Of a DNA stretch of 64,000 nt, positions 35,540-46,735 are shown one piece after another. Positions within the stretch are counted from its first letter, which is position 1, and each line of letters starts with the position of its first letter. The stretch spans positions 31,064,501 to 31,128,500 of the forward strand of contig BSBN01000213.1 of NCBI GenBank assembly GCA_027924645.1, read 5' to 3'. The notes below the pieces were generated by a model that worked only from the letters and a program-made list of their open reading frames with translations, was not told the DNA's origin and made no database searches. Source of the DNA: Cunninghamia lanceolata (lineage: Eukaryota; Streptophyta; Pinopsida; Cupressales; Cupressaceae). The position numbers and the translations under genes were made by a program.

Positions 35540-35960
35540 TGCTACATTGTTCAAATTAATAGACATTTATGATGAGTAAAATCAAGAAATCACTAAAGAG
35601 AGTTGGCACAAAATGTAAAACTTTGGGGCCAAAACCTCAATCTCGCAAGATGTCCAAAATGAATGGCTACTCGACATAGTCATAGTTTTCAATTTTGATA
35701 AACACAACTTTCTCATGAGTGTAGTGATCCAATTCAACTTCCTTCAAAACTATAAAGATGTTATCAAGGACATACCTAAGACAAATTAACCTAGTTTGTT
35801 TGGGGGATAATGACGAGAGCATATGTCTCATCCTTAAGGACAATACTTTAGCAATAGTATTGTAACAAAGATGAGTAGAGTGATGAGTCTCCAATTGATA
35901 ATGAACTCAAGATCACCATCTCGGGAATAAATCTAATTTAACTTTTTCACATGCACTAAA
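35540..35960 (-). pseudogene. L1-type LINE reverse transcriptase remnant
   Basis: The minus strand reads STHLCYNTIAKVLSLRMRHM, SPKQTRLICLRYVLDNIF and FIKIENYDYVE followed by a stop and then FILDILRDWGFGP-like text (itself broken). These align in order with the plant L1 RT motifs RPISLCNxxYKxxxKxLxxRL, QxGFxxGRxIxDNI and xKLDxxKAYDRVxWxFL. The catalytic KLDxxKAYD block is degraded (K-I-E-N-Y-D). Confidence 0.78.
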
Positions 35961-36452
35961 TGAATTTGTGGTATCTCCAATTTTTAATTGCAAATAGAGG
36001 GCCATTTAGAAATTTTAACTAATGTTTTACTAATTTCGAGAACTCATTTCCAATTAAGGAAACACTCCTACACATTGAGTATGACTCAAGTAATCATGAC
36101 TTTAAACTTTTAAAATAATAATCCACTCCCCTTGGCATTAAAAGGGTTTAAAAGAGTTTGGTCTACAACTAGATATGTTTTTTTGGGTTGGTCCCTTCCC
36201 CTCACTCAATCAAGTTTTTTACTCATTTCTTGTCTTAACCAAATACCCAATTTGGTTTGTTCAATACATGGAAGGGAATAAGGCAAGAGAAGTGATGTTT
36301 GACATAAGATGGATTTACATTGATGTTGATGAAAATGTTTTTGGCTTAAATGGAATAAAGGACCTAATGATGTCAACCCACCAATTGACACCTCTACTTG
36401 CCTCATAAACACAATTTATGTCATGAGTGTGGTTTTACTACTACTACTACTA
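35961..36452. other. AT-rich host DNA next to the Ty3 insertion
   Basis: It contains overlapping opposite-strand frames (36175-36408 and 36206-36412) with no motifs, and a short (CTA)n run ending in the target site TACTA. Confidence 0.45.
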
Positions 36453-37303
36453 TGATGCAGGAGCATCCAGTGGTGTAAGGGCAATCTTGTATCACCCAAA
36501 AGAAAATGTGTTTCAAAATTGTTGATGTTCTTTCCATTTATTTTTAAAATTTGTAGTTTTGGTTCCATAATCACTTGAATAATTATGTAAAACTTTCAGT
36601 TTTTCCAAACTACTAAAAATAGCAACCTGCTATTTTTAGAAAGTTTGCATTTGGGCACATAATGAAGTGAAAATTTACAAGAAGCTACATAACTAAAAAA
36701 TAAGACCTTTGGCGAAGGAATCATGCAAAGATCATTTGCGAGTTGAAAGATATTAAAGTTTATGTTCTCAAAAAATGCCTGAAAATTATTCAAACTTAGG
36801 TTTGAGGCACTAAATGGCCCCGTACGAGCCTGAAAATGGCCATAACTGGTAGAGCGGGTTCTTAATGCATAGAGAACTCCGTGAGCTTTCCGACGCATAA
36901 AACGGTTCGTCAATCAGACAGCTGGATCAAAAGTTATGACTCCCGGAAGTTGACCTATTTTTGGAGGGAGATGCAAATTTTGAAATTAGGTTGTTGGCCG
37001 CCAAAAAGGCTATTAATAACTATTTTTGGGAACCCTGGGTGGTAGTAGAGTTAAGGGGGGAATTGTAGAATCAAGAATAGGTGGGAAAACATAAACTCTA
37101 GTTGATTTGGGGTTACAAAAGGCAGATGATTCCAGAGTCTTACGAGAGGAAGCTGTAATGTGTTGCAGCATGTGGAGGGTTGATTCCTCTTATTGTATTT
37201 GAGCTTCTGTAATGTAATAAGTTGTTTAAATCAATAAAAGAAAGTTCTATTTTTTGTGTGTGATTTCTATTGTTGTGTGTTTTATGATTTACCCCCTTCA
37301 TCA
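36453..37303 (+). mobile_element. 5' LTR of the chromovirus
   Basis: TGATGCAGGAGCATCC to CCCCCTTCATCA, 851 bp, with AATAAA near 37231. It matches the 3' LTR at 43511 and the solo LTR at 7217-7992. Confidence 0.93.
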
Positions 37304-37305
37304 AG

Positions 37306-37317
37306 TGGTATCAGAGC
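37306..37317 (+). promoter_or_regulatory. primer-binding site, tRNA-Met
   Basis: TGGTATCAGAGC, perfect over 12 bases, two bases after the LTR end. Confidence 0.95.
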
Positions 37318-37404
37318 AAGGGTTCTTGAGTGTGTAGACAGATCGCCAACCGTGAAGTAGTTTGCACTAGGACCTGAAGTTGTGGGCTTGTTGCAGAGAT
37401 CAAG

Positions 37405-37982
37405 ATGCCTCCACGAAGAAATCATATTAGGAGGAATGCTTTGATGGAAGAGGGTTTTAGATCCCTACAAAGGCAAATCGATGCATTGCAAGAGGAGCTA
37501 CGAAGAGGGTTTGATCTAAGAACAAGAGAAGAAAGTGAATATGAAGCTGAAGAAGAGCTATCTGAGGAAGAACAAGAAGCTGCATGAGATCTTGCAGAAG
37601 TTAGGTTGTTGAGGGCCATTTCCAAGATCAGAAAGAGGCCCAAGATTGAAGTTTCTACATATTCTAGAGATTTGAATCCATAACAGCTTATTGATTGGAT
37701 CAATGCCATGGAGGAGTATTTTGAGTATGAAGATGTGGAGGACCCAGATCGAGTCAAGTTTGCAAAACAAAAATTGGAGGGCCATGCCAGTATTTGGAGG
37801 AAGGAGGTCCAGTTAGAGAGGAATAGAAGAGGAAAAGGAAAGATCACCAGATGGGATTGGATGGTGGAGAAACTGAAGAAGCAGTTCATTCCTATGGACT
37901 ATGAGATGGAGTTGTTGAAGAAGTTGCAAGGATTGAAGCAAGGTAACAAGTCTGTCAAGGAGTATATAGAAGAATTTTATAA
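37405..37982 (+). pseudogene. chromovirus gag, first part
   Basis: The start at 37405 (MPPRRNHIRRNALM) lies about 90 bp after the PBS. A charged coiled stretch (about residues 20-60) is followed, after in-frame TGA and TAA stops, by the retrotransposon gag core from 37708: VKFAKQKLEGHASIWRKEVQ and ITRWDWMVEKLKKQFIP, then the VKEYIEEFYKI block. Gag would form the particle and bind RNA. The frame is cut at 37987 by a solo LTR and resumes at 39552. Confidence 0.88.
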
Positions 37983-38029
37983 GATTATGATGCAGAGGCA
38001 TCCACACTATAACCTTCGCATATAGCATG

Positions 38030-38880
38030 AATGTCTGCAGACCAACCTCATCATCATCATCTTCGCCATCATCATCATATTTCCTAGCACCACCAACAAC
38101 ATCATCATGTTTTGCGTTACACAGTCAGCATCATCATATTTCGGACGATCGTAAACATCCGCCTGCCGACTACTGTTCACCTCCTCCACCTTCCTTCTAA
38201 CATCATCATCATGATGTTCAGCGGGCGCACACATCCTCCGGTTGCACTGTTCATTGGGCTCCGAACTCCATCGGCATCATCATATGCAACACTTCCTTCG
38301 TCAGCAGGATTTTCAACATCCGGTTGCTCTAAATATCCTGATGACGTTCACCTTCAGCAGCTTACCTTCGATGCTCCGCTACCCGACGACACTAACAGCA
38401 CCATGATATAATTCATCCGGTTCCCTCGAAACCTCCTGATGATGTTAATACAACTTCCTGCCACGGACTTCCGCCGATACCTTAACACCTTACGACGGCA
38501 GGATAAACTCGCACAGGGGGGATATCTCAATATCCTGATGACAATGACGTCATATCCTGATGACGATGACGTCACCCGTTATCCTGATGACCTCTTCAAC
38601 ACTTAGTCAAAAAAAACACGAACTTTCTCTCCCGCATCTACTCGCGATACGCGGATGTTGGCACTCCCGATATGATGATCCTGATGCCGATGCACTCCAC
38701 CTCGGCTCCTCCTGCTGATGATCACCCCGACGACGCACTTGCGCTTCATGCAAAAAACATCATGCTCTCCTTCAATTATCCGGATGACGATATCCGAACT
38801 GTCTGCAGGATATTCACCAAGATATCCTGATGATGCCGTTTCGGCGAACTTCTTCACTTAGCGAAATCTCTCTTCGCCGA
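38030..38880. repeat. array of ATCCTGATGA / CATCATC motifs in the solo LTR
   Basis: ATCCTGATGA(C/T) occurs about ten times, CATCATC and its complement many more, and CGATGACGTCA twice near 38540-38572. The frames called on both strands here (38112-38411, 38354-38575 and 38603-38857) are readings of this array. Confidence 0.85.
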
Positions 38881-39274
38881 TCCTCCAGGGATGACCCGAT
38901 CCAACCTCAGGGTGATCTTCGACACTCTGTCTTATCAACTTGACCTAGCACATGAGGATGCTAGGCTTCTCAACATCTGTCGACCACGATCCTGCACACC
39001 TGCATGCAAACGGAAAACAAACTACTACCTACCCTACTGTACATTACCATTCCACCGATTAGGTGAGTCAACCGGTGGAATGGATCAGTGAATCCATGAA
39101 GTCTCTCAAACCAGCAAATCAATCAAGTAATGGAATGCAACCAGAGCAAGAACACAAACAGGATCTCTTTATTGACTTCAAAGATGCAATACAATATGAT
39201 CAATCTCTCTCTCAGTCTCACTCAAGCTCGATCGATGATATCTGTCTGTATCTCCAATATCAAACGATCTCATG

Positions 39275-39283
39275 CTTATAAAG
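39275..39283 (-). promoter_or_regulatory. TATA box of the nested solo LTR
   Basis: Minus strand CTTTATAAG, followed downstream on that strand by an AATAAA, the U3-R-U5 order of an LTR. Confidence 0.55.
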
Positions 39284-39551
39284 ACTTTCCTACGAGTACT
39301 ACTGACCCGACTCCAAGCGGCTGGGAACTCTCCAGGCGGCTGGGAGATCCCACCGAACATACATCATGACAGCTGTTATAACTAACTAGCTAAAAATAGC
39401 AAAAGCCTGGTCAGCATGATCTTATCATGATCAGCATGACCTTATTACATGCATTTGGTCTAACAGACCTTCTTGGAAACATAAACTGGACCTAAGCTAC
39501 TAACTGCCTTATCCAGACCAGCTGTCAGGTAGGTGCTCCTGCACCAGATTA

Positions 39552-40020
39552 CTATTAGGACAAGGCATGCAGAGGCCAACAAGGAAAAGGTGGCCTGTTA
39601 CATTAATGGGTTGAGTCCAAGTATTCAAGAGGAGTTGAGCCTGGTCAGAATGACCACCATAGAAGATGCATACCAGTTTTTCCTGAAGGTGGAAGAGAAG
39701 CTGAATAAAAGATTCGATAGCAAGCAAAGGGGAAGAGGTCAAGGCAGAAGGACTGCTGGAAGACCCTATGGAGACCGTAATGAAGATCAAAGGAAAAGTG
39801 AAGAAGCTAGCACCAGTCGAAATCAGAGAGGGGATAATGCCTACCGCCCTCGTAACTAGAACAATGGTTAGCAAAGAGGAAGAGGAAGAGATCGACTTGG
39901 GCAAGGACCTGGAAGAGGAGGTTTTAGAGGAACCTGTTTCCAATGTAAAGAAGAAGGACATTGAGCATAGGAGTGTCCACAACATCAAGGAAGGACAAAT
40001 AGAAGCCCTGAAGGTAATGC
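39552..40020 (+). pseudogene. chromovirus gag, second part with zinc knuckle
   Basis: The frame continues directly from before the solo LTR: TRHAEANKEKVACYINGLSP, then IQEELSLVRM, then a Gly/Arg-rich stretch and the knuckle CFQCKEEGH...EC (about 39932-39973). In the knuckle the CX2CX4HX4C cysteines and histidine are all present, but two of the residues between H and the last C are stop codons (TGA and TAG). The 39768-40040 frame is an out-of-frame shadow. Confidence 0.85.
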
Positions 40021-40293
40021 ATGATTACACATGTCGATGAAGATGCACAATCTGAGCGCTCTGAAGATGTTGAAAGGGGAGAAACCCTAGTTGTTAGAAG
40101 AACTTTGTTGAATGAGGAAAAAAAACTCAATCAGAGGAAGAGTTTATTCCACACAAGGTGCAAATGTGAAGGTAAGTGTTGTGATATTATTATTGATAGT
40201 GGAAAAACTAGTAATCTTGTTTCAGAGGAGATGGTTGACAAGAAGAAATCATCCGCATCCATATCAGATTGCATGGTTGAAGAAAGACCATAG
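40021..40293 (+). pseudogene. chromovirus aspartic protease
   Basis: TRCKCEGKCCDIIIDSGKTSNLVSEEMV (cut here at 20 per block: CKCEGKCCDIIIDSGKTSNL) carries the active-site DSG with T/S two residues on, as in plant Ty3 proteases. It lies in a different frame from gag and RT, so two small indels surround it. The main frame is re-entered at about 40250 (HPHPYQIAWLKK). Confidence 0.82.
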
Positions 40294-40318
40294 AGCTTTG
40301 GTCAATGAGTAGTGTCTA

Positions 40319-41443
40319 GTGAAGTTCAAGATTGGTGACTACCACGATGAGGTGATGTGTGACATCATACCGATGGATGCATGTCATATGTTATTGGGGA
40401 GGCCGTGGCAGTATGATAGGAGCACTGTCCATGATGGCCATGCAAACACATACTCCCTAACAAAGGATGGTGTTCGTCATAAGTTGAAGCCCTTGAAGGA
40501 GGTGGAAGAAAATGTATGTAGTACTGCCATAATTTTCTTGGTAAATGGTAGAAATTTTTTGGAGGGCATGAAGCATGAGAGTCATTGCTTTGCATTGATT
40601 CCTAAGATTAGTCAAGAGAAATGTGAAGATGTACCAACAGAAGTCTCAGAAATGTTGGAAGAATTTCAAGATATTGTCTCTGATAATGTACCTGAAGGTT
40701 TACCACCAGTGAGGAAGATAAGTCATCAAATGGATTTGATACCAGGAGCTAGTTTGTCAAATAAGGCAACCCATAGAATGACTCCAGCAAAAAGTGAAGA
40801 GTTGAACATACAAGTTCATGAGTTATTGAGGAAGGGATTGATAAGAGAGAGTCTAAGTCCATGTGCAATACCTACAGTACTAGCACCAAAGAAAGATGGA
40901 GAGTGGAGAATGTGTACAGACTCTCGAGCCATCAATAAGATCATGATCAAGTATAGATTTCCATTGTCTAGAATGGATGACATAATGGACTGTTTGAGTG
41001 GAGCCAAGTACTTCACGGAGATTGATCTAAAGAGTGGGTATCACCAGATCCGAATCAGAGAAAGAGACGAATGAAAGACAACCTTCAAGACCAAGGAAGG
41101 TTTGTATGAGTGGTTAGTCAAGCCATTTGGGCTAACCAATGCACTGAGCACATTCATGCGGCTCATGAATGAGGTATTAAAATTTTTTTTGGGAAGTTTT
41201 GTTATTGTTTATTTATATGATATTTTAATTTTTAGTAAGACTTGGGATGAGCATATGGTGCATATTAGAAGAGTTTTTGAGAAGCTGAGGGAGGAGAAGT
41301 TGCTAATTAACCTAAAGAAATGTAGCTTTGCAAAGAAGGAGTTGGTATACCTAGGATTTGTTGTCTCAGAGGAAGGTCTTAAGATGGACCCAAAAAAAGT
41401 AAGTGCTATCATTGAATGGCCTACACCAAGGAGTGCCACATAG
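40319..41443 (+). pseudogene. chromovirus reverse transcriptase
   Basis: A lead-in DIIPMDACHMLLGRPWQYDR ends the protease-RT linker. RT motifs follow in order: GLIRESLSPCAIPTVLAPKK, DGEWRMCTDSRAINKI, KYRFPLSRMDDIMDCLSGA, YFTEIDLKSGYHQIRI, a stop at 41072-41074 (TGA where Trp is usual), then [20 protein letters not shown] and [13 protein letters not shown]. The catalytic YxDD is YLYD here: the first Asp is changed to Tyr (GAT to TAT), which alone abolishes activity. The tail block [17 protein letters not shown] is intact. Confidence 0.93.
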
Positions 41444-42170
41444 GTAAGATCTTTTCATGGTTTGGTAAGTTTTTACATAAAGTTTATCAGGAATTTTAAT
41501 AGCATTTGTGCACCCCTAACTGAGACAATAAGAGGGGATAGAAAAGAGTTTAGATGGATTAAAGGAGCAGATAAAAGCTTTGATACATTAAAGCAGAAAG
41601 TCACATAGCAACCTATTTTGGCACTTCCAGATTTTAATAAGGTATTTTAGGTAGATTGTGATGCTAGTGGCAGTGCTATAGGAGCTATTTTGAGCCAAGA
41701 AGGTAAGCCCATCGCCTATTTTAGTGAGAAGCTTAATGATGCTAAGAAAAAGTATTTTATTTATGATCAAGAGTTTTATGCAATAGTTCAGGCTTTGAAG
41801 AAATGGAGACATTATTTGTTGCCAAAGGAGTTTGTTTTATATACTGATCATCAGGCTTTGCAGTATCTTAATAGTCAAGGAAAGTTGAACCAGAGGCACT
41901 TAAAATGGGTTGAGTTTTTGTAGAGCTATACTTTTGTTTTGAAGCACAGGAGTGGGAAGTCCAACAGAGTTATAGATGCCCTGAGCAGAAGACAAAATTT
42001 TTTGACAGAAATGAAGATAGAGGTTGTTGGGTTTGATGAGCTCAAAAGTTTGTATACTGAAGATCCAGATTTTGTAGAGGCTTGGAAAGCTTGTTTGGAA
42101 CCTGTTGCTTTAGACATGACAAAATGGTTGGATTTCATAATCCAAGATGGCATGTTGTTTAGAGGAAGCT
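41444..42170 (+). pseudogene. chromovirus RNase H and connection domain
   Basis: [20 protein letters not shown] is the first RNase H block (catalytic Asp present), then [53 protein letters not shown] and, after a TAG stop at about 41921, LKHRSGKSNRVIDALSRR. The frame is the same as RT. Confidence 0.9.
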
Positions 42171-42960
42171 AGTTGTTCATTCCAAGGAGTTCCATGAGAG
42201 AGAACCTGATTAAGGAGAAGCATAGTGGAGGATTGGCTGGACACTTTCGTCAAGATAAGACCATTGCTATTGTTGGTGAAAATCATTATTGGCCATAGTT
42301 GTAGCAAGATGTGAGAAAATTTGTGTAGAGTTGCAGAGTATGTCAGATGGCGAAAGGAGCAAGTCAGAGTATAGGTCTATATCAGCACTACCTGTACCAG
42401 AGAAGCCATGGGATGATATTAGTATATATTTTGTTCTTGGTTTACCAAGGACACAGAGAGGACATGATTCCATTTTTGTGGTGGTGGACAAAGTCTCAAA
42501 GATGACACATTTTATTCCTTGCAAGAAGACTAATGATGCTGCTCATATTGCAGAGTTATTTTTCAGGGAGGTGGTGAGATTACATAGTCTACCAAAGAGC
42601 ATAGTTTCAAATCAAGACACCAAGTTTGTTGGTTATTTCTGGAGGACATTGTGGAAGAAGTTGAAAATAGATTTGAAATTTAATTCTGCACACCATCCAC
42701 AGATTGATGGACAAACCGAAGTGGTGAATAGGAGTTTGGGTAAGCTGCTATGATGCTTAGTAGGAGATAAGCCCAAGGGATGGGATTTGATTTTACCATA
42801 GGTTGAATTTACTTACAACAATTCTGTCAATAGGAGTACTGGTAAATCACCATTCTAGATTGTATATGGCAATAGCCCAAGAAATGCTTCTGAGTTAAGA
42901 AAGTTGGACAAAGAAGAAAAGACAAGTGCTGAAGCTAAAGACTTTGCAGAACATCAGAGA
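42171..42960 (+). pseudogene. chromovirus integrase
   Basis: The zinc-binding H2C2 module is readable as HSGGLAGHFRQDKT and [10 protein letters not shown], with several stops between. After a frame change near 42375 the core reads [34 protein letters not shown] and [20 protein letters not shown]. Of the DDE triad the first Asp is Tyr (usual DFV, here YFV), the second Asp is Asn (usual SDRD, here SNQD) and Glu is kept. The integrase is therefore doubly dead. Confidence 0.9.
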
Positions 42961-42962
42961 AT

Positions 42963-43472
42963 TTGCATGAAGAGGTGAGAAAGCACATTAATAAGATGAA
43001 TATTCAGTACAAGGCTAGGGCAGATCAGAAGAGGAGATATAAGGAATTCTACGTAGGAGATGAAGTCATGATTCACTTGAGAAAAGAAAAGTTCCCAATT
43101 GGAACATACAATAAGCTAAAAATGAAGAAATTTGGACCATGCAGAATTTTGAAGAAACATGATTCAAGAAATGCATATGAGGTAGAGCTGCCGAGTGAGA
43201 TCAACATTTCCCATGTTTTCAACATTTCTGACTTATCAGAATATCATGAAGGTGGAACAAAGGATGAACCAACAGAAGAACAGTGGAGTATTCCGGCATC
43301 TACTTCAACTGAGGAGATAGAAGAGATCTTGGATAGCCATGTGGGAAGAAGTACTCAGAACAAGCAATATGAAGAATATCTGGTGAAATGGAAAGGAAGG
43401 GCTGTTAAAGATTCTTCTTGGTTGTCTAAGGCAAAGGTTGATCATTTGGGTTTTCCTCACACAAACACATGA
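42963..43472 (+). pseudogene. integrase C-terminal domain and chromodomain
   Basis: RADQKRRYKEFYVGDEVMIH, then FPIGTYNKLKMKKFGPCRIL are the GPY/F-type C-terminal integrase blocks. IEEILDSHVGRSTQNKQYEE and YLVKWKGRAVKDSSWL at about residues 115-155 form a chromodomain with the aromatic residues of that fold (Y, W, W). In chromoviruses this domain steers integration to particular chromatin. This 169-codon stretch is the longest undamaged part of the element's 3' half. Confidence 0.93.
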
Positions 43473-43510
43473 GACGTGACAGGGTCACTTCTCAAATTAC
43501 CCTGGGTGTT

Positions 43511-44325
43511 TGATGTAGGAGCATCTAGTGGTGTAAGGGCAATCTTGCATCACACAAAAAAATATGTTTCAAAATTGTTGATATTTTTTCCATTTCTTTT
43601 CAAAATGTGTGATTTTGGTTCTATAATCGCTTGAATAATGATGTAGAACTTTCAGTTTTTCCAAACTGCTAAAAATAACAACTTGCTATTTTTAGAAAGT
43701 TTGCATTTGGGTACGAAATGAAGTAAAATTTATAGGAAGCTACATAACTGAAACATAAGACCTTTGGCGAAGGAATCACACAAAGAACATTTGCGAGCTG
43801 AAAAATATTAAAGTTTTTATTTCTCGAAAAATGCCTAAAATTTATTCAAACTCAGGTTTGAGGCACTAAATGGCCTCGAAAATGGCCAATGTAGAGCACT
43901 CTGCGAGCTTTCCGATGCATAAAACGGTTCATTAATCGGACACCTGGATCAAAAGTTATGGCTCCCGGAAGTTGACCTATTTTTGGAGGAAGATGCAAAT
44001 TTTGAAATTAAGTTGTTGGCCGCCAAAAAGGCTATTAATAACCATTTTTGGGAACCCTGGGTGGTAGTAGAGTTAAGGGGGGAAGTGTAGAGTCAAGAAT
44101 AGGCGGGAAAACAGAAACCTTAGTTGATTTGGGGTTACAGAAGATAGATGATTCTAGAGTCTTGCAAGAGGAAGCTGTAATGTGTTGCAGCATGAGGAGG
44201 GTTGATTCCTCTGATTGTATTTGAACTTCTATAATGTAATAAGTTGTCCAAATCAATAAAAGAAAGTTCTATTTTTTGTGTACAATTTCTGTTGTTGTAT
44301 GTTTTATGATTTACCCCCTTCATCA
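43511..44325 (+). mobile_element. 3' LTR of the chromovirus
   Basis: TGATGTAGGAGCATCTAG to CCCCCTTCATCA, 815 bp, followed by the TACTA duplication. I see no clear polypurine tract in front of it. Many differences from the 5' LTR are C/T or G/A. Confidence 0.93.
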
Positions 44326-46534
44326 TACTATTAGGTTGTCTTTGGGGTAAATTCATGACCCTTTTTTACCTAGGTGTTGTCTCTAAGAGGCGTTTATGCA
44401 ACATTTTCAAATGTCCAACTCCAGACGCTCTCAAATTAGTTAAAATTGTGTTGGGTCTTGAAGGTTTGAAGAACTCAGGTATTTTCATTCTTAGGCATCC
44501 ATTGCTTCTAATTTCATTAAAAAAATGGAGATGTTGTTGCCGCACAAATAGGTCAGAGATTAGGTGCTCCATATTTTGCTTACTAATTATGAAGAAGCTC
44601 CATCTTCTTGTAGTGCTGAGGTGCTTCTAGTTATTGAGGCTATTGTAGATTTCATTTGAAGGTTCTACAAATCAATCTCAATGTTCTTAAGAAGGATTTG
44701 TTGGTTGTTTTTAAACAACATGAAGAGTTGTTTGACTTCTGCATGGACTTGGAGCTGGTGGTTAATTTTTTTATGGTCTCACATAAGCACGGAAAGTTAG
44801 AGACCAATAGTCTATCTTCAATGCTCTCTCTATCTAAACAAGTTATGTTTTATGCCTAAAAAAGCTATGATAACTTTAAGTATACGTTCAAGTATTTGGA
44901 CTATTGCAAGCTCATATATTTGTTAGGGCAGGGAGAAGGTGTAGATGGGTTTGCTAATAGGCTTAGTGGCTATGCACATGAGGGTGACAACATGTTTGGT
45001 TTAGGTGATATTGGGTTATGTTGGGCTGATAAATCCCCTCTAAATACAATCTAACAATTGTTTTTGTCTTTGTAGGTCAAGCCATTGTGTTTTATAGTCT
45101 TATTTTTGCTAATTACATAAACTAGTTAGATTCTCATTAACTTCTCAATCAAAACAACATATTTTATTCCTAATTATATTTAATAAGGTTGAATTGGTTA
45201 ATATATCTTTTCTTTTTCTCATCAACAAAGAGTCCAAGAAAGCTCTCACTTATCCATAAATATATTCTATTATATAAAAATAATTTTTTTTTCAATTAAC
45301 TAATACTAACTATTCAACATATTATGACTTTGTCCTTGTAACTTTTGGGTATGATTTAAATCCAAGGACTGGATTTTCTCCATTGATTTCCATGTCACAC
45401 AATGTAACATCATCAAGCATTAACATGGAATGAAATGACTGTCAAGAAGTGAAGTCAAAGTCTGAAGGCGAAATTAATTCCAATACAAGTCGTAAACTGA
45501 TATATACTCAGTTTTTGGCTGTATGAAAAGGCAAGTAATTTAGGGACCTACACAGTTGATATGGCGTGGGAAGTTGCAAGGAATCTGTCTGTATGTTGGC
45601 CTGCAAGTCACTCCATTTGAGTTTATCCCTGGCTTTTAAAGCATTAAAGTAGTGGCAATTAGTTGGGATGTTATGATTCTCTGTTAAAAAATTCATGAAA
45701 TTTGTGCATGCATCCCAAGAAAGGACGTTCTTTATAAATTTGTATTTGCACTTGCCCATAATGCACGCTACAGCCAGGGATCTTGACGTGAGCTCAAGAT
45801 TTCAGCATATTCTATGAATTTTAGCTATGGATAGTTAGCTGGTCTTAATCAGTATTTTGGTTTCTTGCAGCTTTTGTGGCTGAAAAAAACCACAGAGATT
45901 TGATATTTTTTATGTTGGAGAATTGATTAGCACTCTGTGATGGAAGGGTTGAGATGGGACGTTATGGGGCAAACTAGTTAGTGTAACTAAAAATAAAGTT
46001 TCCTCTATGTTTAGGAGTTACTTTTAATTATTAGTTTGCTTATTTATTTAAAATTTAATTTTAAAAGGTAAACAAAGTACTAAATTTAAGTTTGATTTTT
46101 CATTTGAATGAGTGTCATATAGTAACGAGTACCTATCTTTGTAGTATTGTAATAGAAGTAATTGTCTAATTTATAGATGAGCCATAGCATAGCAATTTAG
46201 AAGAAGGTTGAATAATGGGATCAACAAATTCTTGCAAGCTGAATGTATTACGATTTTACTGGGTTGGTAAAGATTAGTTGTTAGCATTGACCTTGACCCC
46301 AAGTTTGATTCATACTAGGCATAACTATGACTAGCATGTAGTTGAAGTTGAGTTTGTTCCTTAGAATAAATATTTGTTAAATATTAATGAGTAACATTTG
46401 ATTTGTTAGTAAAAAGCCTTCCTAGATTGATTAATTGATTTTGACTTTAATAACCAAGTGTAGTTGAAGTTGAGTTTGTCAAAATGAGAATTGTAATATT
46501 TTTTTTTATGGAGATCATCCACAAGTTCATTTTT
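44326..46534. other. host-side AT-rich DNA without recognisable genes
   Basis: Continuation of the sequence interrupted by the chromovirus. Frames of 60-91 codons occur (for example 44355-44630 and 45508-45759) but show no family motif, and two of them overlap on opposite strands. Confidence 0.45.
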
Positions 46535-46735
46535 GCTAGCCGATTTAGGAGCATGGGCCTTAGGCTAAACCTCTTTGGTTGAGAGCTAAGGATTGAGGGG
46601 TATCCATCTATCAAATTCACTCGGGCACGATCCCGATCTCATCCCTTATGGTGTCAAGGGCCTTGCACTAGCAAGACTTGATCCCTAGTGGGCTCATTCA
46701 AAACCTTTCAACTTCACTAGCAGACCAAGGGCCCT
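46535..46735 (-). mobile_element. probable tRNA-derived SINE, minus strand
   Basis: On the minus strand a TGCTAGTGAAGTTGAAAGG stretch (A-box-like) is followed after about 25 bp by GGGATCAAGTC (B-box-like, compare GGTTCGANTCC). The block is noticeably GC-richer than its flanks. No second copy in the window confirms it, and ends are estimated. Confidence 0.4.

Larger units (their letters stand above)
37988..39546 (-). mobile_element. 1.56-kb solo LTR inside the chromovirus gag
   Basis: Tips TGATGCAGAGGCATCC and GGTGCTCCTGCACCA, with a perfect GATTA duplication (37983-37987 and 39547-39551). The gag frame resumes exactly after removing it. Minus-strand polarity is supported by a TATA box at 39275-39283 and AATAAA about 110 bp downstream (complement near 39168). 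It is GC-richer than the element around it and carries an ATCCTGATGA array. Confidence 0.93.
36453..44325 (+). mobile_element. complete but dead Ty3/gypsy chromovirus
   Basis: LTR 36453-37303, PBS, gag, protease, RT, RNase H, integrase, chromodomain, LTR 43511-44325, flanked by a perfect TACTA duplication (36448-36452 and 44326-44330). Domain order and the terminal chromodomain define a chromovirus. The gag-pol text is one frame for most of its length (36 checks apart, frames before and after the nested solo LTR agree once it and one duplication are removed), with frame changes around the protease, at about 42375 and near 42960. The two LTRs are clearly diverged, so the insertion is old. Confidence 0.95.

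Noticed and set aside
37422..37889. 155-codon minus-strand ORF
   Set aside because: It is the antisense shadow of the chromovirus gag, and the Ser-rich translation mirrors Glu/Arg codons.
45508..45759. 83-codon minus-strand ORF near mixed-composition DNA
   Set aside because: No recognisable motif, no second copy and no gene-like context; too weak to call.
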